NCBI GenBank assembly: GCA_016861105.1
Contig: BOKS01000014.1
Coordinates: forward strand, 1-64,000
Source of the DNA: Betaproteobacteria bacterium
GTDB taxonomy: Bacteria; Pseudomonadota; Gammaproteobacteria; Burkholderiales; Casimicrobiaceae
Length of the DNA: 64,000 nucleotides
Direction of reading: 5' to 3'
Shown piece by piece: positions 53,486 through 62,296 of this stretch (position 1 is its first letter; every line of letters begins with the position of its first letter). The position numbers and the translations under genes are program-made. Under the pieces are notes generated by a model that saw nothing but the letters and a program-made list of their open reading frames with translations, did no database searches and was not told the origin of the DNA.

Positions 53486-53779
53486 ATGCGCCCGACCCCC
53501 TCCGCCACGGCCACCGGCCAGACCGCCTCCGCGCTCACGTTCCCCACGGCGTTCCCGATCAAGATCATGGGGCGGCGCGCGGACGGCTTCGCGCAGGCGA
53601 TCGTCGACGTCGTGCTGCGCCACGCGCCCGACTTCGACCCCTCCGAGCTCGAGATGCGGAGCTCCCGCGAGGGCACGTACCTGTCGCTGACGGTCACGAT
53701 CCACGCGACGTCGCGCGAGCAGCTCGACGCGCTGTACCGGGAGCTCACGTCGCACCCGATGGTCGTGATGGTGCTGTGA
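53486..53779 (+). CDS. ybeD: DUF493 family protein YbeD
   Basis: This small protein of 97 residues matches DUF493: [20 protein letters not shown] and [21 protein letters not shown] (core [10 protein letters not shown]) followed by [15 protein letters not shown]. YbeD is found next to lipB throughout proteobacteria and its fold resembles an ACT-like regulatory domain; the exact role is unknown. The start is uncertain: ATG 53486 is used, GTG 53477 and ATG 53450 are possible. It lies 37 bp before lipB. Confidence 0.9.
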   Translation: MRPTPSATATGQTASALTFPTAFPIKIMGRRADGFAQAIVDVVLRHAPDFDPSELEMRSSREGTYLSLTVTIHATSREQLDALYRELTSHPMVVMVL

Positions 53780-53816
53780 CGACGCCGGCGCGACGCGGCG
53801 GCGCCGCGAGGGCCGC

Positions 53817-54551
53817 GTGAGCGCTGCGGCCGCCCCGGTGGCTGCCTGCGCAGCAGGCGCGTCCGCCGCGGCGCGGTGGCCGCTGCCCGCGTTCGTGGCC
53901 GCTGCGCCGGTCACGCGCGCCGGTGCGACGGTCCTGCGCACGCTGGGCCGCACCGACTACGCAGCGTGCTGGGCGGCGATGCGGGCGTTCGCCGACGCGC
54001 GCACGGACGCGACCCCCGACGAGCTGTGGCTGACCGAGCATCCGGGCGTGTACACGCTCGGCCTCGCGGGACGGCGCGAGCACCTGCTGCGCGACAACGG
54101 GATCCCGGTGGTCAAGGTGGACCGCGGCGGGCAGGTCACCTACCACGGCCCCGGGCAGGCGGTCGTCTACACGCTCGTCGACCTGCGCCGCGCGGGGCTC
54201 GGCGTGCGGGGGATGGTCCGTTCGATCGAGGACGCGGTGATAGAATGGCTTGGTGCGCTGGGCATCGCCGCATACGCGAGGTCCGGGGCGCCGGGAGTGT
54301 ACGTGCGCGCCGGCGGCGTGGAGGCGAAGATCGCCGCGCTGGGGCTGCGGATCCGCAACGGGGCCAGCTACCACGGTGTCGCCGTCAACGTCGCGATGGA
54401 TCTCGCCCCGTTCCGCGACATCGATCCGTGCGGCTATCCGGGGCTCGCCGTGACGCAGCTCGCCGACCTCGGCGTCGCGCTGCCGGCCGCCGACGCCGCC
54501 GCGGCGCTCGCCCCGCTGCTCGCGCAGCGCCTTGCCGGCCCGCGCCCGTGA
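53817..54551 (+). CDS. lipB: Lipoyl(octanoyl) transferase
   Basis: LipB transfers octanoyl from acyl carrier protein to lipoyl domains such as GcvH. The catalytic pair is present: Cys205 in [10 protein letters not shown] and Lys171 in [22 protein letters not shown] near residue 103 is also typical. The 244 residues are about 30 longer than usual because of an alanine-rich N-terminus; a GTG at 53895 would give a normal start. The stop overlaps a GTG in the lipA frame. It works with lipA directly downstream. Confidence 0.96.
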   Translation: MSAAAAPVAACAAGASAAARWPLPAFVAAAPVTRAGATVLRTLGRTDYAACWAAMRAFADARTDATPDELWLTEHPGVYTLGLAGRREHLLRDNGIPVVKVDRGGQVTYHGPGQAVVYTLVDLRRAGLGVRGMVRSIEDAVIEWLGALGIAAYARSGAPGVYVRAGGVEAKIAALGLRIRNGASYHGVAVNVAMDLAPFRDIDPCGYPGLAVTQLADLGVALPAADAAAALAPLLAQRLAGPRP

Positions 54552-54565
54552 GCGGCGCCTCCCGC

Positions 54566-55555
54566 ATGCCGCCGATGTCCACGCCCGACACCCGCCCGCT
54601 TCCGGACAACGCCGCCGGCGTCAAGCACAAGGGCGGGTCCAAGACGGCGCGCATCCCGATCAAGGTCGCCGCGGCGCCCGCGCTGCGCAAGCCCGAGTGG
54701 ATCCGCGTGCGCGCCGCCGCCTCGCCGCGCTTCCACGAGATCAAGCGCATCCTGCGCGAGCACGACCTGCACACCGTGTGCGAGGAGGCGTCGTGCCCGA
54801 ACATCGGCGAGTGCTTCGGCAACGGCACCGCGACGTTCATGATCATGGGCGACGTCTGCACGCGGCGCTGCCCGTTCTGCGACGTGGGCCACGGACGGCC
54901 GCTGCCGCTCGACGCCGCAGAGCCTGCGAACCTCGCGGCGACGGTCGCAGCGCTCGGGCTGCGCTACGTGGTCATCACGAGCGTCGACCGCGACGACCTG
55001 CGCGACGGCGGCGCGCAGCACTTCGTCGACTGCATCCGCGCGGTGCGCGCGCGCTCGCCCGCCACGCAGATCGAGGTGCTCGTCCCCGACTTCCGCGGCC
55101 GGATGGAGCGCGCGCTCGCGATCCTCGAGGCCGCGCCGCCGGACGTGATGAACCACAACCTCGAGACCGTGCCGCGGCTCTACCGGCAGGCGCGTCCCGG
55201 GTCCGACTACGCGCACTCGCTCGCGCTGCTCGCCGCCTTCAAGGCGCGCGTCCCCGGCGTGCCGACGAAGTCCGGCCTGATGGTCGGCCTCGGCGAGTCC
55301 GACGAGGAGATCCTCGCCGCGATGCGCGACATGCGCGCGCACGGCATCGAGATGCTGACGATCGGGCAGTACCTGCAGCCGTCGCCGGCGCACCTGCCGG
55401 TGCTGCGCTACGTGCACCCCGACACGTTCGCGATGTTCGAGCGCGAAGCCCGAGCGATGGGCTTCCGCCACGCTGCAGTCGGCGCGCTCGTGCGCTCGTC
55501 GTACCACGCCGACCGCCAGGCGGAAGGCGTGCTCGACGGCGGCGCCACGACGTGA
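54566..55555 (+). CDS. lipA: Lipoyl synthase
   Basis: LipA inserts two sulfurs into protein-bound octanoyl groups. Both iron-sulfur motifs are intact: the auxiliary cluster cysteines in [12 protein letters not shown] (Cys72, 77, 83) and the radical-SAM motif CTRRCPFC (Cys98, 102, 105). [15 protein letters not shown] and the C-terminal [11 protein letters not shown] are also family features. Start choice is uncertain: ATG 54566 is used; a GTG at 54548 overlaps the lipB stop as in other gene pairs here. The product completes lipoylation of GcvH encoded upstream. Confidence 0.97.
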   Translation: MPPMSTPDTRPLPDNAAGVKHKGGSKTARIPIKVAAAPALRKPEWIRVRAAASPRFHEIKRILREHDLHTVCEEASCPNIGECFGNGTATFMIMGDVCTRRCPFCDVGHGRPLPLDAAEPANLAATVAALGLRYVVITSVDRDDLRDGGAQHFVDCIRAVRARSPATQIEVLVPDFRGRMERALAILEAAPPDVMNHNLETVPRLYRQARPGSDYAHSLALLAAFKARVPGVPTKSGLMVGLGESDEEILAAMRDMRAHGIEMLTIGQYLQPSPAHLPVLRYVHPDTFAMFEREARAMGFRHAAVGALVRSSYHADRQAEGVLDGGATT

Positions 55556-55560
55556 CGCCC

Positions 55561-55592
55561 GGGCCGGGGGCGATGCTGTCGCCCGCCGGCCC
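55561..55592. terminator. Bidirectional terminator-like hairpin
   Basis: Between convergent lipA and dodecin genes, arms gggccgg + gggcga (55561-55573) pair with tcgccc + ccggccc (55579-55592) with a single bulged base and a 5-base loop. No T-run follows on either side. Confidence 0.5.
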
Positions 55593-55599
55593 GCAGCCT

Positions 55600-55803
55600 T
55601 CACTCGTCGATGACGAACGTGACCTTGAGGATCACCTTCCAGCCGGTGATCTTGCCCTTGTCGACGTCGACCTCCATGTCCTGGACCCACGCCCCCTTCA
55701 CGTTGCGCAGCGTCTTGTTGGCGCGCGCAACGCCCTGTGCGATCGCGTCGTCGAAGCTCTTGGCGCTGATGCTGGAGATCTCGGTGATGCGGGCGATGCT
55801 CAT
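55600..55803 (-). CDS. Dodecin family flavin-binding protein
   Basis: Dodecins are small dodecameric proteins that bind riboflavin, FMN or lumichrome and buffer free flavin. The 67-residue length and sequence fit: RITEISSISAKSFDDAIAQG at the N-terminus, the flavin-stacking tryptophan in GAWVQDMEV (Trp39, Gln41) and the C-terminal KVTFVIDE. The ATG at 55803 follows a strong GAGGAG ribosome-binding site. It is convergent with lipA. Confidence 0.93.
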   Translation of the reverse strand: MSIARITEISSISAKSFDDAIAQGVARANKTLRNVKGAWVQDMEVDVDKGKITGWKVILKVTFVIDE

Positions 55804-55932
55804 GGCGTGCTCCTCGCGGGTGGCGGACGGCCGACGGGCCGTCCCGTGATGCAGTCTGCGCCGCGCCGCGGGCTGCCGCAATCGCGCTTTGGCGCGTAGG
55901 ACGGCGCGCAGCGCGATGCGGCGGGACGTCGC

Positions 55933-57804
55933 TCAGGGGATGGTGGCGAGCACCTCGACGATCTGGTCGACGCCGACGGGCTTGACGAAGTGGCGGTCGA
56001 ATCCCGCCTCGCGCGCGCGCTCGCGGTCGCGGTCCTGGCCCCAGCCGGTGACCGCCACGAGGAAGGTGTCGCGGGTCCGCGGATCCTCGCGCAGCTTGCG
56101 CGCGAGGGCGTAGCCGTGCAGCCGCGGCAGCCCGATGTCGAGGAAGGCGACGTCGGGGCGGAACGCCATCGCGGTCTCGAGGGCGTTCGCGCCGTCCTGC
56201 GCGACGGCCACCTCGTGGCCGAGGCCGCGCAGCATGATCGCAAGGCTCGTGGCGAAGTCGACGTTGTCGTCCGCGAGCAGCACGCGGCGCGGCTTGCCGG
56301 CGCCCGGCGCGGCCCCCGCGACGGCGCCGCCCTGCTCCACGGCCTCCGGCTCGACGCGCGGCAGCCGCACGGTGAACGTGCTGCCGCGGCCCACGCCGTC
56401 GCTCGACGCCTCGATGCGGCCCCCGTGGAGCTCGACGAGGCGCCGCGCGAGCGACAGGCCGACGCCGAGCCCCGCGGTCGCGCGGTCGAGCGAGGTGTCG
56501 ACCTGCGTGAACATCTCGAAGACGCGGTCGATCATCTCCGGCGGGATGCCGATGCCCTGGTCGCGGACGGTGATCGCGACCTCGGCGCCGTCGACCTCGA
56601 CGGCGAGCGCGACGGGCTTGCCGGGCTCCGAGTACTTCGCGGCGTTGTTGAGCAGGTTCGCGATGACCTGCGCGAGCCGCGTCGGATCGGCGTCGAGCCA
56701 CACCGGCGCGTCGGGCAGGCGCACCACCAGCGGCTGCCCGTTCGCCTCGACGATCGGCCGCACGGTCTCCGTGGCGCTGGCGACGATGCCGTGCAGCTCG
56801 ACGCGCTCGCGGCGCACGCCGAGCTTCCCGGTGCTTATGCGCGACACGTCGAGGAGGTCGTCCACCAGCCGCACCAGCTGGCGCAGCTGGCGCTCCATCA
56901 TCGCGGTGATCTGCTGCAGCCTTCCCGCCGGGAGGTTCGGCAGGCGCAGGATGTCGAGGGCGTTGCGCAGCGGGGCGAGCGGGTTGCGGAGCTCGTGCGC
57001 CAGCGTGGCGAGGAACTCGTCCTTGCGGCGGTCGGCGATGCGCAGCGCGGCCTCCGCGCCGCGCCGCTCGGCGATCTCGCGCTGCAGGTCGGCGTAGGCG
57101 GCTTCCAGAGCCGCCGCGCGACGGCCGACCTCGCCCAGCATGTCGTTGAAGGCGCGCACGAGGTAGCCGATCTCGTCGTTCGTCGTCGCCTCGGCGCGCA
57201 GCGTGAAGTCGCGGCGCTCGACGACCTGCCGCGCGACCGCCGACACCTCGAGGATCGGCCGCGTGAGGCGCCCCTGCAGCCAGGCCGAAAGCGCGACCGC
57301 GATCAGCAGGCTCGCGAGCATCACGGCGCCGAGGATGCCGACCGTGTCGGTGATGCGCTGCGCGAGCTCGTACTGCACGGCCAGGTACAGCGTGCCCAGC
57401 TGCGCGCCCTGCGACACGACCGGATGGAACAGCACGAGCTCCTCGCCCTGCACGCGCGGCCCGGGCGGGCCGGGAACGGCGGGGACGCCGGCGTCGCGCT
57501 GCACGAACGACGCGAAGAGCTCGCCGTCCGCGGTGTAGAGCGCCGCGGCGCGCAGCTGCGGTCGCAGCCGCAGCAGGCCGAGGTTCTGCTCGGCTTCCTC
57601 GCGGTCGTTGAACGCCAGCGGCGCCTCGCTGGCCCGCGCCAGGATCTCGGCCTGCGTCTCGAGGTCGGCGACGAGCGCGTCGTCGTAGTGGCGGACCTCG
57701 TAGACGGCGAGCGCGACCGCGGCGAACAGCAGCGACGCGAACGTGCTGGCGAACACCACCAGCATCAGCTTGCCGCGCAGCGTCCGGGTCAGGATCGCGA
57801 ACAT
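55933..57804 (-). CDS. CHASE8-like hybrid histidine kinase
   Basis: This 623-residue membrane sensor has two transmembrane helices (about residues 14-36 and 155-175) around a periplasmic region with the CHASE8-like pattern LAFNDREEAEQNLGLLR. A HAMP domain (about 172-228), coiled coil, HisKA (phospho-His in LATLAHELRNPLAPL), ATPase domain (NLLNNAAKYS; GLGVGLSLARRLVELHGG) and a C-terminal receiver (VLLADDNVDF, phospho-Asp in AFLDIGLPRLHG, Lys in HFVKPVG) follow. It begins 10 bp after the yfiR-like stop and is the last gene of a receptor-YfiR-kinase operon. No separate response regulator is adjacent, so the built-in receiver or a distant partner carries the output. Confidence 0.92.
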   Translation of the reverse strand: MFAILTRTLRGKLMLVVFASTFASLLFAAVALAVYEVRHYDDALVADLETQAEILARASEAPLAFNDREEAEQNLGLLRLRPQLRAAALYTADGELFASFVQRDAGVPAVPGPPGPRVQGEELVLFHPVVSQGAQLGTLYLAVQYELAQRITDTVGILGAVMLASLLIAVALSAWLQGRLTRPILEVSAVARQVVERRDFTLRAEATTNDEIGYLVRAFNDMLGEVGRRAAALEAAYADLQREIAERRGAEAALRIADRRKDEFLATLAHELRNPLAPLRNALDILRLPNLPAGRLQQITAMMERQLRQLVRLVDDLLDVSRISTGKLGVRRERVELHGIVASATETVRPIVEANGQPLVVRLPDAPVWLDADPTRLAQVIANLLNNAAKYSEPGKPVALAVEVDGAEVAITVRDQGIGIPPEMIDRVFEMFTQVDTSLDRATAGLGVGLSLARRLVELHGGRIEASSDGVGRGSTFTVRLPRVEPEAVEQGGAVAGAAPGAGKPRRVLLADDNVDFATSLAIMLRGLGHEVAVAQDGANALETAMAFRPDVAFLDIGLPRLHGYALARKLREDPRTRDTFLVAVTGWGQDRDRERAREAGFDRHFVKPVGVDQIVEVLATIP

Positions 57805-57814
57805 CGGCGGGGGC

Positions 57815-58411
57815 TCACGGCGCGGTGCGCACCGTCTGCGCGACGGCGAGCAGGCGCGAACTGATGCGCAGGCCGGCGCGCTCCGCCGGCGCGAGCGCGA
57901 TGTCGAAGCGGACGCGGCCGTCGACGATGCGGAAGTTGATCGCGCTGCCCTGCGCGAACGCGCTTTCGTCCTCGGTGACCACGAGCGTGCTGGTCGCGCG
58001 GGCAGCCTGCGCGAACGCCGCGGTGCGCGCCGATTCCGCGCGCGTGACGAACAGCACGTGCGTGCCCGACAGCGCGTCGGCCTCGCGCACGCGGCGGACG
58101 AGCACGCTGCGCCCGTTGACGAGGCGCTCGCCGATCGTCGCCTTCACCTCGGCGACGTCGCGGTCGTGGCCGGCCACGCCGATGACGACCGGGCTGGCGC
58201 TGTCGGCAAACGCGTTCGCCGGCCAGTCGACGTAGGCGAGGAACCGGTAGAGGAACGCCGCCTTGACGCGCTGCGCGAGCGGCGCGTCGGCCGCGTCGGG
58301 CGACTGCGCGGCGGCGTGCGGGGGGCACGCGAGCGCGAGCGCGACGAGGAGCGACGCGGCCGCCCTGCGCAAGGCCGCGCCGGCCGCCGGCAGCCGGCGG
58401 GCGCCGCGCAT
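57815..58411 (-). CDS. YfiR family periplasmic protein
   Basis: This 198-residue exported protein has a signal peptide and the YfiR/DUF4154 signature RVKAAFLYRFLAYVDWP near residue 50, followed by VVIGVAGHDRDVAE and the C-terminal RVRFDIALAPAERAGLRISS. YfiR in Pseudomonas is a periplasmic repressor of the diguanylate cyclase YfiN; relatives sit beside many CHASE8 sensor proteins. Here the partner is most likely the kinase downstream. The start overlaps the receptor stop by one base (TGATG), so they are co-translated. The redox-active cysteines of Pseudomonas YfiR are absent in the mature part. Confidence 0.92.
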   Translation of the reverse strand: MRGARRLPAAGAALRRAAASLLVALALACPPHAAAQSPDAADAPLAQRVKAAFLYRFLAYVDWPANAFADSASPVVIGVAGHDRDVAEVKATIGERLVNGRSVLVRRVREADALSGTHVLFVTRAESARTAAFAQAARATSTLVVTEDESAFAQGSAINFRIVDGRVRFDIALAPAERAGLRISSRLLAVAQTVRTAP

Positions 58412-60333
58412 CAGAGGCGCGCCACCAGCTTGAGGAACCACGCCCGCGCGTACTCCGCCGGATTGCCCGCCGGTCCCCACTCCGGATGCCCGCCCGTGAG
58501 GTTGGTGAGCGTCAGCGCGACGTCGAGGTCGCGCGTCACGCGCCATCCCAGCCGCGCGTCCACCGCGGCATAGTCGGGAACCTGCGGGTTCGGGCGCTCG
58601 CCGACGTAGCGCGCGATCACGTCGAACTCGACGCCGTGGGGGAGGTCGAGCGCCGAGCGCAGCATCCACTGGCGCTCCGGGTCGTTGCCGAGCGCGGCGA
58701 GGCCGCCGACGTCGACCACGCCGGGCTTCGCCCGCAGGTCCTGGCGCATCTCGAGGCCGCCTATCGACAGCCGCCACGCGCTCGCGGCCTGCCACGTCGC
58801 CCATCCTTCGATGCCGCGGGTGCTCCCGTCGATGCCGTTGCCGAAGGCGAGCGACCCGCCGGGCGTCGGCTCGAGGCTGCGCAGCCGGTCGTGCTCGTGG
58901 TGGAACGCCGTGACCGACCACGTCGCGCGGGATCCCGCGTGTCCGCGCAGGCCGGCCTCGACCACGTTGCTCACCTCCGAGTCGAACGTGGACTGGCCCG
59001 CGACGAAGTAGGGCGGCTGGCCGGGGATGTAGAGGTCGCGGTCGATGCGGGCGGGCGCGCGCACGGCGCGCGAGGCCGCGGCCCACACGGTGAGGGCCGG
59101 GGTCGGCGCCCACCGCAGGCGCAGCGTCGGCAGGTACTCGACGCCGGTGTACTCGTTGCGCTCGGCCTTGAGGCCGGCGATCAGCGCCAGGTCGTCGCGC
59201 AGCGCGATCTCGTCCTGCACGACGGCGTACATCGTGTCGAGGTTGCGATCCGGCGGGAGGAACGCCTGCGTGGGCGTGTTGACGACGCGGTCGCGCTGCA
59301 TGCGATAGCCGGCGCCCAGCAGCAGCCTGTGGCCGGGCGTGGGCGCGAGGCTCAGCTGGCCCTCGACGTCGACCGTGTCGAGCGTGGCGCGGAACGTCTG
59401 CGGGTGCTCGCGCTCGGTGCGGTCGTAGTAGGCCTGCAGCGTGAAGGACGTGTCGGCATCGATCGCGCGCTGCCAGCGCGCGAGCAGGTTGCCGCCGCCG
59501 AGGTCGCGCGTGACGCCGCCCTGGTCGACGTCCGCGGCGTAGAGGTCGCCCTGCACCGTCCACCGGTCCCGGCCGCCCCCGCCGTCCATGCGGAACCCGG
59601 CGTGCATCCGCTCCGCCGCGTCGCCGACCGGGGCGCCCGACGGGAAGCGTGACTGCTCCGTCCCGTAGCCGCGCGCGAAGAGCCGCCACGCGGTGCCGCC
59701 GGACGCCCCGCCCCCCGTCCGGGCCGCCACCGACCACTCGCGGTCGCCGCCGCCGGCGGCGAGCAGCGTGCCGGTCGTGTCGTGCGCCGCGCGGGTGATC
59801 ACGTTGATCACGCCGTGGACCGCGTTGGTGCCCCACAGGGTCGCGGCGGGGCCGTCGATCACCTCGATGCGCTCCACGTCCTCGAGCATCACGTCCTGCG
59901 CGTCCCAGAACACGCCCGAGAACAGCGGCGAGAAGACTGTCCGCCCGTCGATGGTCACCAGCATGCGGTTCGCGAGGATGTTCGCGAAGCCGCGCGCGCT
60001 GATTGCGTAGTTGCTCGCGTCGGTGCGCGCGACCACGAGGTTCGGCGCGAGTCGCAGCGCTTCGGGCAGCGTGCGCACGCCGGCGCGGCGGATGTCGTCG
60101 GCGGTGATGACGTAGACCGACGCCGCGGCCTGCACGAGGGGCTGCTCGCGGCGCGCCGCGGAGGTCACGACGACGTTGGCGAGCTGCTCGAGCGAGAGGT
60201 CGGCGAGCTGCCCTTGCGCCAGCATCGTCGCGGGGACGGACGCGTCGACGCGCGCCGCCGCGAGCGCGGCGATGCACGCCGCCGCGGCGACGGCACGGTG
60301 CGGGCAGCCTCGGCGGAAGCGGAACGGACGCAT
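58411..60333 (-). CDS. TonB-dependent outer-membrane receptor
   Basis: This 640-residue protein has a signal peptide, an N-terminal plug domain and a long beta-barrel. The plug shows LSLEQLANVVVTSAARREQP (first part LSLEQLANVVVTS), SVYVITADDIRRAGVRTLPE, ISARGFANILANRMLVTIDG and ERIEVIDGPAATLWGTNAV, all typical. The barrel ends in a C-terminal aromatic/hydrophobic strand (AWFLKLVARL). The N-terminal style is that of the receptors found with YfiR and CHASE8 sensors. It is first in the operon; a 17-bp palindrome lies 55 bp upstream. No Fur box or cobalamin riboswitch was seen, so the ligand is unknown. Confidence 0.92.
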   Translation of the reverse strand: MRPFRFRRGCPHRAVAAAACIAALAAARVDASVPATMLAQGQLADLSLEQLANVVVTSAARREQPLVQAAASVYVITADDIRRAGVRTLPEALRLAPNLVVARTDASNYAISARGFANILANRMLVTIDGRTVFSPLFSGVFWDAQDVMLEDVERIEVIDGPAATLWGTNAVHGVINVITRAAHDTTGTLLAAGGGDREWSVAARTGGGASGGTAWRLFARGYGTEQSRFPSGAPVGDAAERMHAGFRMDGGGGRDRWTVQGDLYAADVDQGGVTRDLGGGNLLARWQRAIDADTSFTLQAYYDRTEREHPQTFRATLDTVDVEGQLSLAPTPGHRLLLGAGYRMQRDRVVNTPTQAFLPPDRNLDTMYAVVQDEIALRDDLALIAGLKAERNEYTGVEYLPTLRLRWAPTPALTVWAAASRAVRAPARIDRDLYIPGQPPYFVAGQSTFDSEVSNVVEAGLRGHAGSRATWSVTAFHHEHDRLRSLEPTPGGSLAFGNGIDGSTRGIEGWATWQAASAWRLSIGGLEMRQDLRAKPGVVDVGGLAALGNDPERQWMLRSALDLPHGVEFDVIARYVGERPNPQVPDYAAVDARLGWRVTRDLDVALTLTNLTGGHPEWGPAGNPAEYARAWFLKLVARL

Positions 60334-60387
60334 GCGGAGCGACGAGGGGCGAGCACGCCATTTACCCGCAAGGCGGCCCGGCGCGTC

Positions 60388-60404
60388 AACGACGCCGCGT
60401 CGTT
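60388..60404. promoter_or_regulatory. 17-bp palindrome upstream of the receptor
   Basis: AACGACGCCGCGTCGTT is a perfect palindrome with 8-base arms around a central C. It sits 55-71 bp upstream of the TonB-receptor start, next to an AT-richer patch (ttgtaattcctgc). It could be an operator or a leader hairpin. Confidence 0.4.
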
Positions 60405-60569
60405 TGTAATTCCTGCACTCCCGGAGCGCTGCGGCGCGGTGTCGGCGACCGCTTCCCCGGTGCCGCCGCTCGTCGGCCGGCAGACGGCGCCGATGCGCCA
60501 AGTGCCTGAAAGCAACGGTCCTGCGCGGTCGCGGCACCAGGGCGAGTCGGCGATCCGCCGATGGCGCCG

Positions 60570-61760
60570 TCAGCGCGACGGCAACGTTGCATCGCGGGGC
60601 CACAGCAGCCACAGCGCGCCGCTCGCGCGCATCCTGCCCGCGGCTTCCGCGGCGTCGGGACCGGCACCCCAGAACAGGTCCGCACGCACGGCGCCGCGGA
60701 TCGCGCCGCCGGTGTCCTGGGCGATCACCAGCCGCTCGAGCGACTGCCGCGTCAGCGGATGCTCGGTCGCGAGCCACGCCGGCGCGCCGAGCGGCACGGC
60801 GCGCGGATCGACGGCGATCGTGCGGTGGGCGAGCAGCGGGACACCGAGCGCGCCGATCGGTCCGTCGATCGCGGCCTCGAGCGAGCCGGGCGCCGGCGCC
60901 GGGACCTCGCGGAAGAACACGTGGCTGCGGTTCTCGTGCAGCAGCGCGTCGAGCCGCATCGGGTTGCGCTCGCCCCACGCGCGGATCGCCTGCATCGACG
61001 CCTCCTCGCGCGTCATCTCGCCGCGCTCGATCAGCACGCGCGCGACCGGCGTGTACGGATGGCCGTTCTGGTCGGCGTAGCCGACGCGCAGCACGCTGCC
61101 GTCGGCGAGCGCGACACGGCCGGAGCCCTGGATCTCCAGGAAGAAGGCGTCCATCCGGTCGGCGACGAACGCGAGCGGCACGAGGCCGCTCGCGCGCCCC
61201 GCGTCGATCTCCGCCCGCGTCCAGTAGGGGACCACGCGCCGTCCGTCGAGCCGGCCGCGCACGCGGCGCCCGGCGAGTTCCGGATGGAGCGTGGCGAGGT
61301 CGACGACGACGAGATCGTCCGGGACCGCATACAGCGGCACGGGAAAGCGCGGGTCCGGCGTGCGCGATCCGCGCAGCGATGGCTCGTAGTATCCGGTGAC
61401 CAGCCCGCGGTCGGTCCCGTCGGCGGACGCGACGCGGTATGGTCTAAAATGCGCCCGGAGCGAGGCACGCACGGCGCGCTCGTCCTGCGCGTCGACCGCC
61501 TCGGCGGCGGCGCAGGGCGCGCGCCACACCGGGGCCGTCGCGGGGTCCTCGACGAGCTTGCGGCAGCCGACGATCAGGGCCGGCCAAGCCTCGCCGACGC
61601 GGTCGTCGGCGAAGCCGGGCAGGTCCGTCCATTGCGCGGGCGCGTAGCGCGCCGGCAGCGGCGCCGGGGGCGGGGGCGGCGGCACGGCGACGCAGCCGGC
61701 CAGCGCCGCCGCGACGAGCGCGGCCCCACGCTGCAATGGACGTGCGATGGAATGGATCAT
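60570..61760 (-). CDS. mltA: Membrane-bound lytic murein transglycosylase A
   Basis: MltA cleaves peptidoglycan glycan strands to 1,6-anhydro products at the outer membrane. The 396-residue protein has a lipobox (ALAGCVAV, Cys23), the MltA domain (TGYYEPSLRGSRTPDP; VPYWTRAEID; FLEIQGSGRV; GYADQNGHPYTPV) and the C-terminal 3D domain with catalytic aspartate in VIAQDTGGAIRGAVRADLFWG. Length and motif order are normal. Its 5' end overlaps a small forward reading frame by 14 bp. Confidence 0.95.
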   Translation of the reverse strand: MIHSIARPLQRGAALVAAALAGCVAVPPPPPPAPLPARYAPAQWTDLPGFADDRVGEAWPALIVGCRKLVEDPATAPVWRAPCAAAEAVDAQDERAVRASLRAHFRPYRVASADGTDRGLVTGYYEPSLRGSRTPDPRFPVPLYAVPDDLVVVDLATLHPELAGRRVRGRLDGRRVVPYWTRAEIDAGRASGLVPLAFVADRMDAFFLEIQGSGRVALADGSVLRVGYADQNGHPYTPVARVLIERGEMTREEASMQAIRAWGERNPMRLDALLHENRSHVFFREVPAPAPGSLEAAIDGPIGALGVPLLAHRTIAVDPRAVPLGAPAWLATEHPLTRQSLERLVIAQDTGGAIRGAVRADLFWGAGPDAAEAAGRMRASGALWLLWPRDATLPSR

Positions 61761-61875
61761 TCTCGAATCCCTCGTCGTGCTGGCCCTCGGAGCGGCGATC
61801 GTCTGGTGGACGATCGCGCCGACGCGCCGGCGCGGCCGCCGCGACCGCCCGCACGACCACGATCGCGATCAGTGA
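61747..61875 (+). CDS. Candidate 42-residue membrane microprotein
   Basis: This short reading frame fits exactly in the gap between mltA and apaG on the opposite strand, overlapping their ends by 14 and 7 bp. The product starts MEWIILESLVVLALG, forms one membrane helix (about residues 3-24, ending VWWTIAP) and has a strongly basic then His/Asp-rich tail ([16 protein letters not shown]). The hydrophobic-then-basic order suggests an inner-membrane protein with the tail in the cytoplasm. The ribosome-binding site is weak (gacgtgcgatg). I do not recognise a family. The reason to list it is composition and fit, not homology. Confidence 0.55.
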   Translation: MEWIILESLVVLALGAAIVWWTIAPTRRRGRRDRPHDHDRDQ

Positions 61876-62252
61876 AGCGTGCGGGGAACCGACAGCGTGA
61901 ACTGCGGGATGGCGGCGTCGAAGGGCTGGCCGTCCTCGGCGAGCATCCGGTAGGTGCCCCGCATCGTGCCCACCGCGGTCGCGATCGACGCGCCGCTCGT
62001 GTACTCGAAGGTCTCGCCGGGCTTCAGCGTGGGCTGCTGGCCGACGACGCCCGCGCCCTTGACCTCCTGCACGCGCTCGTCGGCGTCCGTGATCACCCAG
62101 TGGCGCGACACGAGCCGTGCGGCGACCGTCCCGGTGTTGGTGATGCGCACGGTGTACGCGAACACGAAGTGGTTGCGTTCCGGGTCGGACTGCTCGGCGA
62201 CGTACTGCGCCTTCGGCACGACCGTCACCTCGTAGCGCTTGCTGTCGGCCAT
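61869..62252 (-). CDS. apaG: Co2+/Mg2+ efflux protein ApaG
   Basis: This 127-residue protein is a single fibronectin-III-like domain of the ApaG family: [27 protein letters not shown] (core [15 protein letters not shown]), [20 protein letters not shown] and [20 protein letters not shown] are all standard. ApaG has been connected to cobalt/magnesium handling in enterobacteria, but its biochemical role is unclear. It is divergent from rpe with a 44-bp gap, and convergent/overlapping with the small forward frame. Confidence 0.96.
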   Translation of the reverse strand: MADSKRYEVTVVPKAQYVAEQSDPERNHFVFAYTVRITNTGTVAARLVSRHWVITDADERVQEVKGAGVVGQQPTLKPGETFEYTSGASIATAVGTMRGTYRMLAEDGQPFDAAIPQFTLSVPRTLH

Positions 62253-62296
62253 CGGGATCGGGAGCCGCGGTGGGGGCGGCCGGGGATTATAGAACG

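Noticed and set aside
60334..60569. Cobalamin riboswitch upstream of the TonB receptor
   Set aside because: No B12-box-like conserved core was found on either strand; the palindrome alone does not support it.
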